Assembly: GCA_052034525.1 (NCBI GenBank)
Contig: JBPOIK010000047.1
Coordinates: 1 to 28,117 of the forward strand
Direction of reading: 5' to 3'
Source: JAFGJQ01 sp052034525
GTDB lineage: Bacteria; Planctomycetota; Phycisphaerae; UBA1845
Length of the DNA: 28,117 bases
In this document: one piece after another, positions 1-8,470 of the stretch
Position numbering within the stretch: the stretch's first letter is position 1
Layout: every line of letters begins with the position of its first letter
Notes under the pieces: model-generated
The model's input: the letters and a program-made list of their open reading frames with translations, nothing else
Told to the model about the DNA's origin: nothing
Databases searched by the model: none
Program-made: the position numbers and the translations under genes

Positions 1-228
1 CACCATTCGCAGGCCCTGCTGGGCAAACGGGTTGAGCTGGCCCAGCCGACCAACGTGGAGGTGCCCACGGTGGTGGCCAAGCTGATCGAGACGTGCTGCG
101 AAAAAGACCCGGCCAAGCGGCTGCCGGACATGCGTTCGTTCATCGAGCGGACCGAGATTGCGATCACCGTGCTGGAGCGACTGCCCGCCCCGGAGCGAGC
201 AACTACCGGCAACGGTCTGCGAAGCTGA
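1..228 (+). CDS. Serine/threonine protein kinase, C-terminal fragment
   Basis: An open frame enters from the left edge and stops at TGA 226-228, giving 75 residues. It contains ETCCEKDPAKRLPDM, which fits the subdomain XI pattern of Hanks-type kinases (a conserved Arg after K/E-D-P), followed by a short helical tail of about 30 residues. The catalytic core lies outside the window, so activity cannot be judged. It converges with the GH13 gene, with about 120 bp between the stops. Family assignment rests on this one motif and is moderately secure. Confidence 0.6.
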   Translation, partial: HHSQALLGKRVELAQPTNVEVPTVVAKLIETCCEKDPAKRLPDMRSFIERTEIAITVLERLPAPERATTGNGLRS

Positions 229-348
229 TTTTTCCTCATCATACGCCCCGTTCAAGGAACCGGATCGTCATACCGGCTTGTGTTGTTCCAGAAAAATGGC
301 GCGCAACAGGCGGGACGAGACAGCGCCGCGTGCGACCTGTTCGGCCGG

Positions 349-1884
349 TCACTGCACGCGCTTGTAGGGCGTGTACTCGGCCCCGTCATTTATGACGGGA
401 CGGAACACACAGACGGTGTGCGCGGGGATCGTTACGCGGATCAGGCCGGATTCCGCCTGGATCTGCACGTCGCTCAGGGCATCTCGTAACTTGGTGAAAC
501 TCATGAGCTTCGAGTCACGCACGGGCAGCACCTCGCTCACGGACTTGGCCGTCGGGTTGGCGACCACGATGACCAGTTCGGCGATCCGATCCGTTGACCG
601 CTGAAACGCCATCAGGGTTTGGGATTCCAGTCGGCGAAAGTCGCCGATTCGCAGCGCGCGGCTGCTTCGCCGCAGCCCGATGAGCCGGCGCATCCACTGC
701 AGGTCCGGATTGTCCTCGCGCAGGAGATCCCAGCGCATGGGGCCGCGCATCTCCGGGTCCAGCCGGCCCTCCATCCCGACCTCCACACCGTAGTACACAC
801 TCGGCGAGCCGGGCAGCGTGAATTGAAGCACCTGGGCCATCCTCCGCTGCCACGGGGCCGGCAGCATCGTTTTGAGCCGCGGCAGGTCGTGGTTGTCGAG
901 GACGAGCCACGCCTTGAGGATCGGGTCCGGTCCGGCATCGTCGATCATCGTCTCGCACAGCCGGCCCGCCGCAGGTCCGGACAGGTGGCCCTGCACCAGG
1001 TTCAGAATGATGCCGCGCGCGTGGAAGTTCATCACGGCATCGACGGCCGGGCTCCACTCCTGCGGATAGTTCCAGATTTCGCCCACCACCAGCGAGCCGG
1101 GTCTGGCCCGGTGGGCGGCCTGCGTCAGCTCGCTCAGGTACGCAAAGCCGATGTCATGGGCGACGTCCAGTCTCCAGCCGTCGACGCCGTCGCGCAGGTA
1201 GCTCTGCACCACAGAATCCAGATCGCCGTAAATGCGAGCCCGGACAGCCGGGTTCTCCAGTCGGAGTTCGGGCAGGTTCGCCACGTTCGCCCAGGCCCGG
1301 TACCCGTAGCGATACCGCGGGTCGATGAAGAACCAGTCCCGCTTGGGGCTCCCGGGGTCGGCCAGGGCCTCCTGGAACCACGCCGATTGCCGCCCCATAT
1401 GGTTGAACACGCCGTCCAGCACGAGTTTCATGCCGCGTTCGTGACAGGCGTCGGCCAGGGTCGACACGTCGTCGCGCGTTCCGTATTCCGGCGCCACCGC
1501 AAAGTAATCCAGCACGTCGTACTTGTGATTCGTGCCGGCGTGGTGGATAGGGTTCAGATAGAGCACGTCTGCGCCCAGACCGGCCACGTGATCCAGCCGG
1601 TCGCGCAGGCCGGCCAGGTCGCCGCCCCAGAAGTCGAGTTCCTGGGTCCAGACCTGCAGATCAGGCAGGAAGGTGCCGCGCTGAGGCGATTCCGACCACA
1701 GGCGCAACCGCTTGGGCGCCGGGTAAAGGTGTCGCCGGGCCTGCGGATCGGCCGGAGGGGCGAACCGGTCGACGATCACCTGGTATACGATCGCACCATT
1801 TCGCCAATCCGCCTCGCGAGCCGCAAGCATCGAACCGCGGCGGCGGTCATAATCGTTTGCGTAGTCGGGGTTTTCGGCAGGCAT
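349..1884 (-). CDS. GH13 alpha-amylase family glycoside hydrolase (neopullulanase/cyclomaltodextrinase-like)
   Basis: A 511-residue protein predicted to hydrolyse alpha-glucosidic bonds in starch, glycogen or maltodextrins. The GH13 (beta/alpha)8 barrel is clear. It has AIVYQVIVDRF near residue 31, the FWGGDLAGL segment typical of neopullulanases, conserved region I DGVFNH (157-162), region II DGWRLDVAHD with nucleophile D240, region III VVGEIWN with acid/base E269, and region IV LDNHD with D333. A C-terminal beta domain follows. No signal peptide is visible, so it is probably cytoplasmic. The frame stays open to 2007, but a promoter-like TTGACA lies at 2031-2036 with a start point predicted near 2001. 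The ATG at 1884 is therefore preferred; an ATG at 1830 is also possible. Exact subfamily specificity is inferred. Confidence 0.9.
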   Translation of the reverse strand: MPAENPDYANDYDRRRGSMLAAREADWRNGAIVYQVIVDRFAPPADPQARRHLYPAPKRLRLWSESPQRGTFLPDLQVWTQELDFWGGDLAGLRDRLDHVAGLGADVLYLNPIHHAGTNHKYDVLDYFAVAPEYGTRDDVSTLADACHERGMKLVLDGVFNHMGRQSAWFQEALADPGSPKRDWFFIDPRYRYGYRAWANVANLPELRLENPAVRARIYGDLDSVVQSYLRDGVDGWRLDVAHDIGFAYLSELTQAAHRARPGSLVVGEIWNYPQEWSPAVDAVMNFHARGIILNLVQGHLSGPAAGRLCETMIDDAGPDPILKAWLVLDNHDLPRLKTMLPAPWQRRMAQVLQFTLPGSPSVYYGVEVGMEGRLDPEMRGPMRWDLLREDNPDLQWMRRLIGLRRSSRALRIGDFRRLESQTLMAFQRSTDRIAELVIVVANPTAKSVSEVLPVRDSKLMSFTKLRDALSDVQIQAESGLIRVTIPAHTVCVFRPVINDGAEYTPYKRVQ

Positions 1885-2007
1885 GATCGTTACCGGTGTG
1901 ACGTTCAGGTCGCGGCCGTTCGCGCGGCGGTTAACAGGACCACACCGCGTGGCCCCATGCTGTTCCAGGCCCTCCAGATGGTTCCATCTTGCGGGCAGGG
2001 GCGGCAC

Positions 2008-2036
2008 GATTGTCGAGTGTTGGGAAAAGGTGTCAA
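2008..2036 (-). promoter_or_regulatory. Putative sigma70-type promoter for the GH13 gene
   Basis: On the minus strand TTGACA (2036-2031) is a perfect -35 box, followed 17 bp later by ACAATC (2013-2008), a weak -10. It points into the GH13 gene and supports a start downstream of 2001. Confidence 0.35.
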
Positions 2037-2328
2037 TACGCGGAACTCGCAGAGACTCGTCGGGTGAGCGGCCGTCCGGTCGAGCTTCGGGCGTCCACGC
2101 AGGGCTGAATTCGAAAACCGCCGGATCCGGCGATGGTCAAGATATGCAGGCCGGGAAGAATACCGGATTCGAACGAACGTGCCTTGCTGGCCGGATTGTG
2201 GTATGGTTCCAGTCGCCCGGGCGGAGGCGCAAACGACCCGGCCGGATTGCCGGACCCGCGGGCCGGACAATCAGGCGCCAGTCCGCCGGACGTTTCGTGC
2301 GTGTTCGCTCCCGCAGGGAGGCTGTGCG

Positions 2329-2538
2329 ATGAAACCGATAGCCATACAGAGGGGGCTGCTTCTGCTGCTGGGCAGTGCCGTCCTGTCCGGCGGCTGCGGG
2401 TTGAACCGGCTGTCCAGAAACGCGTGGGTGGGGTTCGGTGAGTCGGTGGGTTCGCTTTCGGCGAACATCCTGGTCGACTACATCCGTTCCACATTCACCA
2501 GCGACGTCATCAACCCTCCGCCGCCCGAGAGCGAATAA
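2329..2538 (+). CDS. Small putative lipoprotein
   Basis: A 69-residue protein. AGGGAGG at 2315-2321 lies 7 bp before the ATG and fixes the start. The N-terminus has a basic residue, the hydrophobic run LLLLLGSAVL and a lipobox-like SGGC with Cys23, suggesting lipid attachment in the envelope. The small residues before Cys are acceptable, but Leu is at -4 rather than -3. The mature part is only about 47 residues and ends in PPPPESE. Function is unknown. It is transcribed divergently from the GH13 gene. Confidence 0.65.
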   Translation: MKPIAIQRGLLLLLGSAVLSGGCGLNRLSRNAWVGFGESVGSLSANILVDYIRSTFTSDVINPPPPESE

Positions 2539-2623
2539 CACCCCGTCGCCATCGCCACCTGTCAGAAGAGGCGACGAAACCGTCGCCTCCGTGGGTTCGG
2601 CGTCTGTTGTGCGGCCAGGAGCG

Positions 2624-3301
2624 TCAGGCAGCCGTGAGGAGCTGCTCGAGCAGTTCGATGGCACCCTGCGGATCCGGGGCGAAGCCGGAGGCGCCCACCT
2701 GCTTGGCGAAATCGCCGGTCACCGGAGCGCCACCGACGAGCACCACCGTGTCGGGCTGTGCCATCTGGATGGCCTCGATGGTCGGCTTCATGTTGACCAT
2801 AGTGGTGGTCAACAGGGCCGAGAGGCCGACGGCGCAACCGGGATGCTCCTTGACGGCGTCCACGAACTTCTGCGGCGGGCAGTCCACGCCCAGGTCCACC
2901 ACTTTCCAGCCGGCGCCTTCCAGCATCATGCACACCAGGTTCTTGCCGATGTCGTGCATGTCGCCTTCGACTGTACCCATGACGATCGTGCCGCGGTTGG
3001 GCATGGAATCGCCGACGAAAACCGCCCGCAGCTTGGTCATGCCCTTCTGCATGGCCCGGGCGGCCATCAACACTTCAGGCACGAAGACCTCGTTATTGCG
3101 GAACTTGACGCCGATAGTGCTCATGCCGGCGGTCAGGCCCTCTTTGAGAATGCGTTCGGCCGGTACCCCCTGGTCGAGCGCCTGCTGAACCAACTCGAAC
3201 ACGCCCGGCTGGTCCTTCATCGCCGGCGGGTACTTGGACTGCGCGTCGCTTTTTCCGACCTCTACACAACGGGCGATTTGATGCAGCAGATTCTCACTCA
3301 C
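2624..3301 (-). CDS. Corrinoid (B12-binding) methyltransferase-associated protein
   Basis: A 225-residue protein of the MtaC/MtmC/MetH-cap family, which carries methyl-cobamide between methyltransferases. Residues 1-90 form the helical cap. The Rossmann-like B12 domain has DMHDIG (D114-x-H116-x-x-G119, His116 being the lower cobalt ligand), SALLTTTM (161-168) and GGAPVT (190-195). The start is GTG at 3301, set by AGGAGG (3316-3311) with a 9-bp spacer; an upstream ATG is out of frame and soon stops. No substrate methyltransferase, MtaA/UroD-like partner or reductive activator lies nearby, so the methyl donor cannot be named. A good minus-strand promoter is at 3390-3418. Confidence 0.92.
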   Translation of the reverse strand: MSENLLHQIARCVEVGKSDAQSKYPPAMKDQPGVFELVQQALDQGVPAERILKEGLTAGMSTIGVKFRNNEVFVPEVLMAARAMQKGMTKLRAVFVGDSMPNRGTIVMGTVEGDMHDIGKNLVCMMLEGAGWKVVDLGVDCPPQKFVDAVKEHPGCAVGLSALLTTTMVNMKPTIEAIQMAQPDTVVLVGGAPVTGDFAKQVGASGFAPDPQGAIELLEQLLTAA

Positions 3302-3389
3302 GACAGCATTCCTCCTGCCTCTGGCGCCCTATCCGCAGGGTCCCAGGGGTCGCCGCAGGACCATTACCACAGAACACAGCGGCTTGGGC

Positions 3390-3418
3390 ATTCTATGGTA
3401 AGGGCTACCCCTTATCAA
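3390..3418 (-). promoter_or_regulatory. Putative promoter of the corrinoid protein gene
   Basis: Minus strand: TTGATA (3418-3413), 17-bp spacer, TAGAAT (3395-3390). Each hexamer matches the sigma70 consensus at 5 of 6. It is oriented toward the GTG at 3301 and leaves a leader of about 80 nt. Confidence 0.5.
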
Positions 3419-3609
3419 GCTAGGCGCATCGTTCCGGGCGCCTCGGGGGTTCGTTGCCTGTGGCCCGGGCACGGTTCCGGCCCCCGCCCAGGCGGTGTCG
3501 GGCTGGTTTCTCCTCCACCCGGCCGGTGGCGGCGTCCGATAAGAATCTGGCCCGCGGGCCATGCGGGAGCTCCGCAGGAGTCTTTCCGGATCCGCCGGAG
3601 GCGTATCGC

Positions 3610-4317
3610 GTGGTAGAGCGCCACAGCATTCACGAGACGTGCCTCATTCACCAGAGCAGTTGGGTGGACCCGCCGGTTGTCATCGGACGGGGTACCCGCA
3701 TCTGGCATTTTTCTCACGTCATGTCGGATGTGCGGATCGGGCAGGAGTGCGTACTGGGGCAGAACGTGTTCGTGCAATCCACCGTTCGGATCGGCGATCA
3801 TGTCCACATTCAGAACAACGTCTCGGTGTATGCGGGTGTAACGCTGGAAGACTACGTATTCTGCGGGCCCAGCGCCGTGTTCACGAACGTGGTGAACCCC
3901 CGGTGCGAATTTCCGCGGAAGAACGAGTATCAGGCCACTCGCGTCAGTCGCGGCGCCACCATCGGAGCCAACGCGACAATCGTGTGCGGACGCACGTTGG
4001 GCCAGTATTGTTTCATTGCGGCCGGCGCCGTGGTGACGCACGACGTGCCGGCGTTTGCCCTGGTGGCGGGCGTGCCCGGTCGGATCGTCGGATGGATGAG
4101 CCGTTACGGCCGGCGACTGCATTTCGATCCGAATGGAATCGCCCGCTGTGACGCCACGGGCGACGTATACCGCCAGTCCGGCAGCGGCGCCGTCGATCTG
4201 ATCGAGTCTTCCTCCCAGGGAGTCTGTTGCGAGCACCCCGGCCACGCCGGCTCGCCCGAACCGTTCCCGTCGCTCGCCTCAGACGTCACGCGGCCTCTGT
4301 CGACGGACGTGCCGTAA
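3610..4317 (+). CDS. Left-handed beta-helix N-acetyltransferase, WlbB/WbpD type
   Basis: A 235-residue hexapeptide-repeat acetyltransferase. By family it would acetylate the 3-amino group of a UDP-2-acetamido-3-amino-2,3-dideoxy-glucuronate using acetyl-CoA. Isoleucine-patch repeats run through residues 10-130 (VVIGRGTRIWHFSHVMSDV, ECVLGQNVFVQ, HVHIQNNVSVY, SRGATIGANATIV). They end in AAGAVVTHDVPAFALVAGVPGR, the acetyl-CoA-end motif. The tail with C-x-x-TG-x-x-Y is also typical of WlbB/WbpD; about 20 further residues look dispensable. The start is GTG at 3610, 8 bp after GGAGG (3597-3601). It converges with the minus-strand glycan operon that holds the matching oxidoreductase and aminotransferase. 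Confidence 0.88.
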   Translation: MVERHSIHETCLIHQSSWVDPPVVIGRGTRIWHFSHVMSDVRIGQECVLGQNVFVQSTVRIGDHVHIQNNVSVYAGVTLEDYVFCGPSAVFTNVVNPRCEFPRKNEYQATRVSRGATIGANATIVCGRTLGQYCFIAAGAVVTHDVPAFALVAGVPGRIVGWMSRYGRRLHFDPNGIARCDATGDVYRQSGSGAVDLIESSSQGVCCEHPGHAGSPEPFPSLASDVTRPLSTDVP

Positions 4318-4392
4318 GACCCGCCTGGGGGCGGATTCCGCCTTTGCGTCCGCCCGCGGAGCGACCCGATCAACAAGGGGTCCGGCGAGCGA

Positions 4393-5835
4393 TCAGATCG
4401 ACAGGGCGGGAGAACGAGAGATCGGATTCCGCGAGGGGCGGCGGGATCTCTGCCGCGGGAGGAGTGACGATTCTCGTTGCCAGGCGATGGCGTTGAGAAC
4501 ACGGGCCAATTCCCCCGTCAGATTCCGGCGATGAAATCGCAGCAGGCGCTCCGATTGCGGACGAACGGCGCCCGTGCCTGCCCGACGGGACGCACGAAGA
4601 TCCAGTATCGCATCATGAATCCGGTCTGCGTCGGCAGGAACCACAACTCCGGCGTTCATTTCCCGGAGCATTCTGGAAGCCTCTCCCCCTTCCTGTCCGA
4701 CCTGAAGAATCGGAACGCCGGACGCGATGTATTCCAACGTTTTTCCGGCCATGATCGTGTCGCCATTGGGCATGTTCTGCATCAGCAGAAGCAGTGCGTC
4801 GGCCTGCGCCATTATTTCCAACGCGACTTTATGGTCGACGTACTCAAGAAATATCTGCTTCGCGCGGCAGCGCCCCAATCTCTCTCGAACGGAATGGGAC
4901 GCGGTGCCAACCCAGGACAGAACCAACTCGCAGGATTGCCGACCCAGCGCGTCCGACGCCCGATTCAAGGCGTCGATCAGCGCGCCGGACACCCGCCCTT
5001 CCAAGAGGCTCCCCACGTGCGACAACCGGAACTGACGCGGATCCCTTTGGTTGTTTTCGCCGGGGGCGGGGAAATCGGCATCATCGAATCCGTTGGGAAT
5101 TGTGTGAAACTTGCCCGCCTGGGCTGGCACCCGGCTGGCCAGAATTCGAGTCTGCGAGACGGTTACGCCGACCACAGCATCCGCCTCTTCGAGAATTCGC
5201 TGCTCCAGATGGCGTTCCAGCCGTTTCCGCCAGCGGGGCCCGTGCGCATAGGGATACCGGCCCTCGTCTGTCCAGAGATCCCGGAAATCGGCCACCCACG
5301 GAATCCCGGTTCGCCGGTGAAGCCACTGCGCCAGAAGGTGGTTGGAAGCCGGACTGTACGTGGAATACAGCGCGTCCGGACGTTCCGTCCGAACCAGGGA
5401 AAGAAGCGGAAGAAAGCTTGCCGCCGCCCAGAGAATACCGGTGTCGGGTATCAGACAACGACGGAATCGCTCAACGGTATTGGTCATCCGCCAGGAGAGA
5501 CAGCCGTGAATTCGATCACCCCAGGGCATACGATTCGTCGCGCGCCGGAACGCGTCGGTGACATGCATGCCCCATCGACTCGTGTCGCCGTGCGGAAAAC
5601 AGCGGCATTGGGCGTCAGCCGGAATATTCGCCAGCAGAGATCCGTCGCTGGGAAGGTCCGCCGGAGCCGCTCCGAACCACACGACGGGCGACCAGCCGAA
5701 CTGGGGCAGATAGCGGACGAACTTGGTTGTCCGTTGTACACCCGGGCCTCCGGCCGGCGGAAACACGCGGGACAGCATCAGCACTTTGCGCCGGGACGCG
5801 TCAGGATGGAGCTGCTGATTCTCCACGGACGGCAT
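4393..5835 (-). CDS. Family 4 (GT-B) glycosyltransferase
   Basis: A protein of about 480 residues. The N-terminal domain begins VLMLSRVFPPAGGPGVQRTTKF, the donor-side glycine-rich entry of GT4 enzymes. The C-terminal half has GKTLEYIASGVPIL, the Glu-containing loop that contacts the nucleotide sugar, followed by GVVVPADAD. It likely adds a sugar to the glycan made by the surrounding operon, in the cytoplasm or at the inner membrane. The start is uncertain. TTG 5856, ATG 5835 and GTG 5826 are in frame, and AGGGAG (5845-5840) is well spaced only for GTG 5826. ATG 5835 lies 5 bp after the stop of the small ORF upstream, which suggests coupling. Base composition is more AT-rich than in neighbouring genes, hinting at acquisition. 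The last 25 residues are basic and low in complexity. Confidence 0.85.
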   Translation of the reverse strand: MPSVENQQLHPDASRRKVLMLSRVFPPAGGPGVQRTTKFVRYLPQFGWSPVVWFGAAPADLPSDGSLLANIPADAQCRCFPHGDTSRWGMHVTDAFRRATNRMPWGDRIHGCLSWRMTNTVERFRRCLIPDTGILWAAASFLPLLSLVRTERPDALYSTYSPASNHLLAQWLHRRTGIPWVADFRDLWTDEGRYPYAHGPRWRKRLERHLEQRILEEADAVVGVTVSQTRILASRVPAQAGKFHTIPNGFDDADFPAPGENNQRDPRQFRLSHVGSLLEGRVSGALIDALNRASDALGRQSCELVLSWVGTASHSVRERLGRCRAKQIFLEYVDHKVALEIMAQADALLLLMQNMPNGDTIMAGKTLEYIASGVPILQVGQEGGEASRMLREMNAGVVVPADADRIHDAILDLRASRRAGTGAVRPQSERLLRFHRRNLTGELARVLNAIAWQRESSLLPRQRSRRPSRNPISRSPALSI

Positions 5836-5840
5836 TCTCC

Positions 5841-6116
5841 CTATGGACAGGCGCAAGCGAATTCCTGTCGCTCGACGTGCCGAAGCGTCTTGCGGATTCG
5901 CCGCGAGTTCCGCAGCGACACCATATCCTGAACGGCCCCATTCTCGTCATACGGAATGCGGATATACCGTTGGTTGCGCAGATCCAGGATATGCAGAGAA
6001 GTCCTGCTGGAGTCGACGACGACAAGACAATCCCCCACTTCGATCGTGTTCTGCAGCCACTCCTGCCCGGCCAGTCGACATCTCAGGATTTCGCAGCACG
6101 CACTTGCGAATCTCAT
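5841..6116 (-). CDS. Small hypothetical protein between aminotransferase and glycosyltransferase
   Basis: A 91-residue ORF, ATG 6116 to TAG 5841. It fits tightly between the aminotransferase stop (6135) and the glycosyltransferase start (5835). GGAAGG lies about 11 bp upstream. The middle reads as alternating beta-strand residues (GDCLVVVDSSRTSLHILDL, RYIRIPYDENGAV), and the end is basic. I recognise no family. It might be one blade of a beta-propeller-like sequence or the remnant of a longer gene. Placement and codon composition favour a real gene, but this is not certain. Confidence 0.45.
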   Translation of the reverse strand: MRFASACCEILRCRLAGQEWLQNTIEVGDCLVVVDSSRTSLHILDLRNQRYIRIPYDENGAVQDMVSLRNSRRIRKTLRHVERQEFACACP

Positions 6117-6134
6117 GGGATTTGCAGCCTTCCT

Positions 6135-7268
6135 TCACCGCCCGGTCGTCTGGAGCGAAGGCTGCGCGGCTTCGACCGCCCCAATCAACTGCTGCGCAAC
6201 GTATTCCAGCATTTCCGGAGTCAATTCCGGATAGATCGGAATGGCCACGACTTCGGCACTCGCCCGTTCGCTTTCAGGAAAATCCCCTTCCCCGCAGCCC
6301 AGATGCGCCAGGCATGGTTGCAGGTGCAGCGGCTCCGGGTAGTAGATCTCCGTCCCAATCCCACGCTCGGACAGGGCGGCGCGGACGCCGTCGCGCTCGG
6401 GCACGCGGATCACGTACTGGTGATAAACGGATTCGTTGTCGGACGCGATGGTCGGGGTCCGCACGCCGGTGCCGGCCAGCAGGCGGTCGTAGGTTTCCGC
6501 ATTTCGCCGTCGGGCGGCGGTCCACGCGGCCAGATGGGGCAGCTTGGCGTTCAGGATGGCGGCCTGCATGGCGTCGATCCGGAAGTTGCCGCCCAGCAGC
6601 GGGTGGTGGTACTTTGGCCGGGCCCCGTGCTGGCGGAGCAGGCGACACCGCTGCCCGTTTTCGCGATCCCGGGTCACAATCATGCCCGCGTCGCCGTACG
6701 CCCCCAGATTTTTGGAGGGGAAGAACGAGAAGCAGCCGTAGTCCCCCAGACTGCCCGCCGGTCGCCCCCGATACGTTGCCCCCAAAGCCTGCGCCGCATC
6801 CTCGATGACGACCAGCTTGTGCCGACGGGCCACGTCCAGGACGGGGTCCATGTCCGCGCACTGTCCGAACAGGTGCACGACGATGATGGCGCGGGTCCGC
6901 CGCGTCACGGCGCGAGCGATTGCCCCGGGGTCCGCGTTGAACGTGACCGGGTCTATATCCACAAAAACCGGTACCGCGCCCAGCCGGGCCACCACGCCCA
7001 CCGTGGCAAAAAAGGAGAACGCCGGCACGATCACTTCGTCTTGCGGACGAATCCCCGCCGCCATCAACGCGCAAAGCAGCGCGTCGGTACCCGACGACAC
7101 ACCGACAGCCTCGGCGGTGCCCGTCCGGTCGGCGATCTGTTTTTCCAGCCGCTCGACCTCGGGGCCGAGAATGAACTGCTGACTCCGCAGGACGCGGTCG
7201 ATGGCGGCCCGCACGTCGGCCTCGATCGTGGCAAACTGCGCTTTCAAATCAAGGATGGGCACGTTCAT
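6135..7268 (-). CDS. DegT/DnrJ/EryC1/StrS PLP aminotransferase, WlbC/WbpE type
   Basis: A 377-residue PLP enzyme that by family transfers an amino group to a 3-keto nucleotide sugar. It begins MNVPILDLKAQF, the usual opening. GTDA (60-63) binds the cofactor phosphate, VIEDAAQALG carries the ring-nitrogen Asp157, and FFPSKNLGAYGDAG holds the Schiff-base Lys186. The ATG at 7268 overlaps the oxidoreductase stop as ATGA, implying translational coupling. The longer open frame upstream is read-through of the neighbour in another frame. Paired with a WlbA-like oxidoreductase and a WlbB-like acetyltransferase, it would form the 3-amino group of a 2,3-diamino sugar. The exact sugar is inferred. Confidence 0.93.
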   Translation of the reverse strand: MNVPILDLKAQFATIEADVRAAIDRVLRSQQFILGPEVERLEKQIADRTGTAEAVGVSSGTDALLCALMAAGIRPQDEVIVPAFSFFATVGVVARLGAVPVFVDIDPVTFNADPGAIARAVTRRTRAIIVVHLFGQCADMDPVLDVARRHKLVVIEDAAQALGATYRGRPAGSLGDYGCFSFFPSKNLGAYGDAGMIVTRDRENGQRCRLLRQHGARPKYHHPLLGGNFRIDAMQAAILNAKLPHLAAWTAARRRNAETYDRLLAGTGVRTPTIASDNESVYHQYVIRVPERDGVRAALSERGIGTEIYYPEPLHLQPCLAHLGCGEGDFPESERASAEVVAIPIYPELTPEMLEYVAQQLIGAVEAAQPSLQTTGR

Positions 7269-8344
7269 TCCGGGTTCGCTCCCACCAGTATGGGGGTCTG
7301 GTTCTCCGGCGCCCGGCGGGGACCGATTTCCGCCAGGGCGACGGCGACGCCCCCTCGACGCAGAGATTCGCTGCCGGCCTCCAGAATGCGCACCACCTCC
7401 ACGCCGGCCCATCCGTCACTGAGCACCGACCCGCCTTCCCGGATGGCCTGAAGAAACCGACGGCACTCGCGCTGCAGCGGCTCGGACAGGTCCACCTTGG
7501 GGATCAGGACGTCGCCGGAACGGACCTGGATGACCTCCGCATAGGAGGTGGTTTCCTGGCGGACATGGGCCCCTTTGTCGTAGAGCCGCACCTTTTCCGC
7601 GGCTTCCATATCGTCAAACGCGAGCATCTTCCGCGTGCCGACCAGCGTAAGCCGGCGGATCTTGTACGGATCCAGCCAGCTGACGTGAATGTGGGCCACC
7701 CGCCCGTCCGCAAAGTGCAGCATTCCGAAAGCGAGATCTTCGACGCCCGGCTGCAGGAAACACCGCCCCTGCACGGACACCCGTTCCGGCACGGCGTCGA
7801 ACAGGTAGCAGATCACCGAGATGTCGTGCGGAGCCAGCGACCACCAGGCGTTCTCGCTGGAACGCACGATGCCCAGGTTCACCCGCTGCGTGTAGGCGTA
7901 GCGGATGTCTCCCACCTCGCCTGCATCGACCAGTCGTCGCACGTATTCCACGACCGGATGGTGCCGCAGCAGATGCCCCACCATGAGCTTGAGGCCGCGG
8001 CGGTCGGCGGCGTCGGCCAGCCGTTCCGCCTCGCACGCCCGCAGGGTCAGCGGTTTCTCCACAAAAACGTGCTTGCCGGCCTCCAGTGCGGCCCAGGCAC
8101 ACGAGAAGTGCTCCGACGCCGGCGTGGCGATGACCACGGCGTCCACGTCCGGATCCTGCAGCACGTCGTCCAGCGAGGTCGTGGTTCGCGCGTCCGGGCA
8201 GGCACTCCGCCGCCGGGCGAGCGTCCGCTCCTCCAGGTCGCAGAGCCACCGCACGCACGCGTCTTCCTGAGCGGCGAAATTGCGCAACAGGTTGGCACCC
8301 CAACTGCCCACACCCACCATGCCCAGACCGATCGATGCACCCAT
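7265..8344 (-). CDS. Gfo/Idh/MocA NAD-dependent oxidoreductase, WlbA/WbpB type
   Basis: A 359-residue dehydrogenase that by family oxidises C3 of UDP-N-acetylglucosaminuronate. The Rossmann motif is GMVGVGSWGANLLRNF, with GxGxxG at residues 11-16. VVIATPASEH follows, then VEKPLTL with the conserved EKP at 96-98. SLAPHDISVICYL resembles the substrate-binding segment of WlbA enzymes. The start is ATG 8344, because GGGAGG lies 6 bp upstream inside a longer frame that begins at 8362. Its stop overlaps the aminotransferase ATG by 4 bp. Substrate is inferred from family and context; the UDP-GlcNAc 6-dehydrogenase of the pathway is not in the window. Confidence 0.9.
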   Translation of the reverse strand: MGASIGLGMVGVGSWGANLLRNFAAQEDACVRWLCDLEERTLARRRSACPDARTTTSLDDVLQDPDVDAVVIATPASEHFSCAWAALEAGKHVFVEKPLTLRACEAERLADAADRRGLKLMVGHLLRHHPVVEYVRRLVDAGEVGDIRYAYTQRVNLGIVRSSENAWWSLAPHDISVICYLFDAVPERVSVQGRCFLQPGVEDLAFGMLHFADGRVAHIHVSWLDPYKIRRLTLVGTRKMLAFDDMEAAEKVRLYDKGAHVRQETTSYAEVIQVRSGDVLIPKVDLSEPLQRECRRFLQAIREGGSVLSDGWAGVEVVRILEAGSESLRRGGVAVALAEIGPRRAPENQTPILVGANPE

Positions 8345-8470
8345 GCCGTGCCTCCCATGCACGCCGTGCCCGGGCCAATCAACCCGGAGGGTCCGATATC
8401 CGCCTCGACGGTATCGGCGGACGTGCCGCGCCGGTTGAGTTCCAAATCCGCGCCGGGCCGGGCCCGCGTC

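Noticed and set aside
619..2067. Long plus-strand ORF opposite the GH13 gene
   Set aside because: It mirrors the GH13 coding sequence in another frame, lacks a ribosome site and has no family-like motif; a high-GC shadow.
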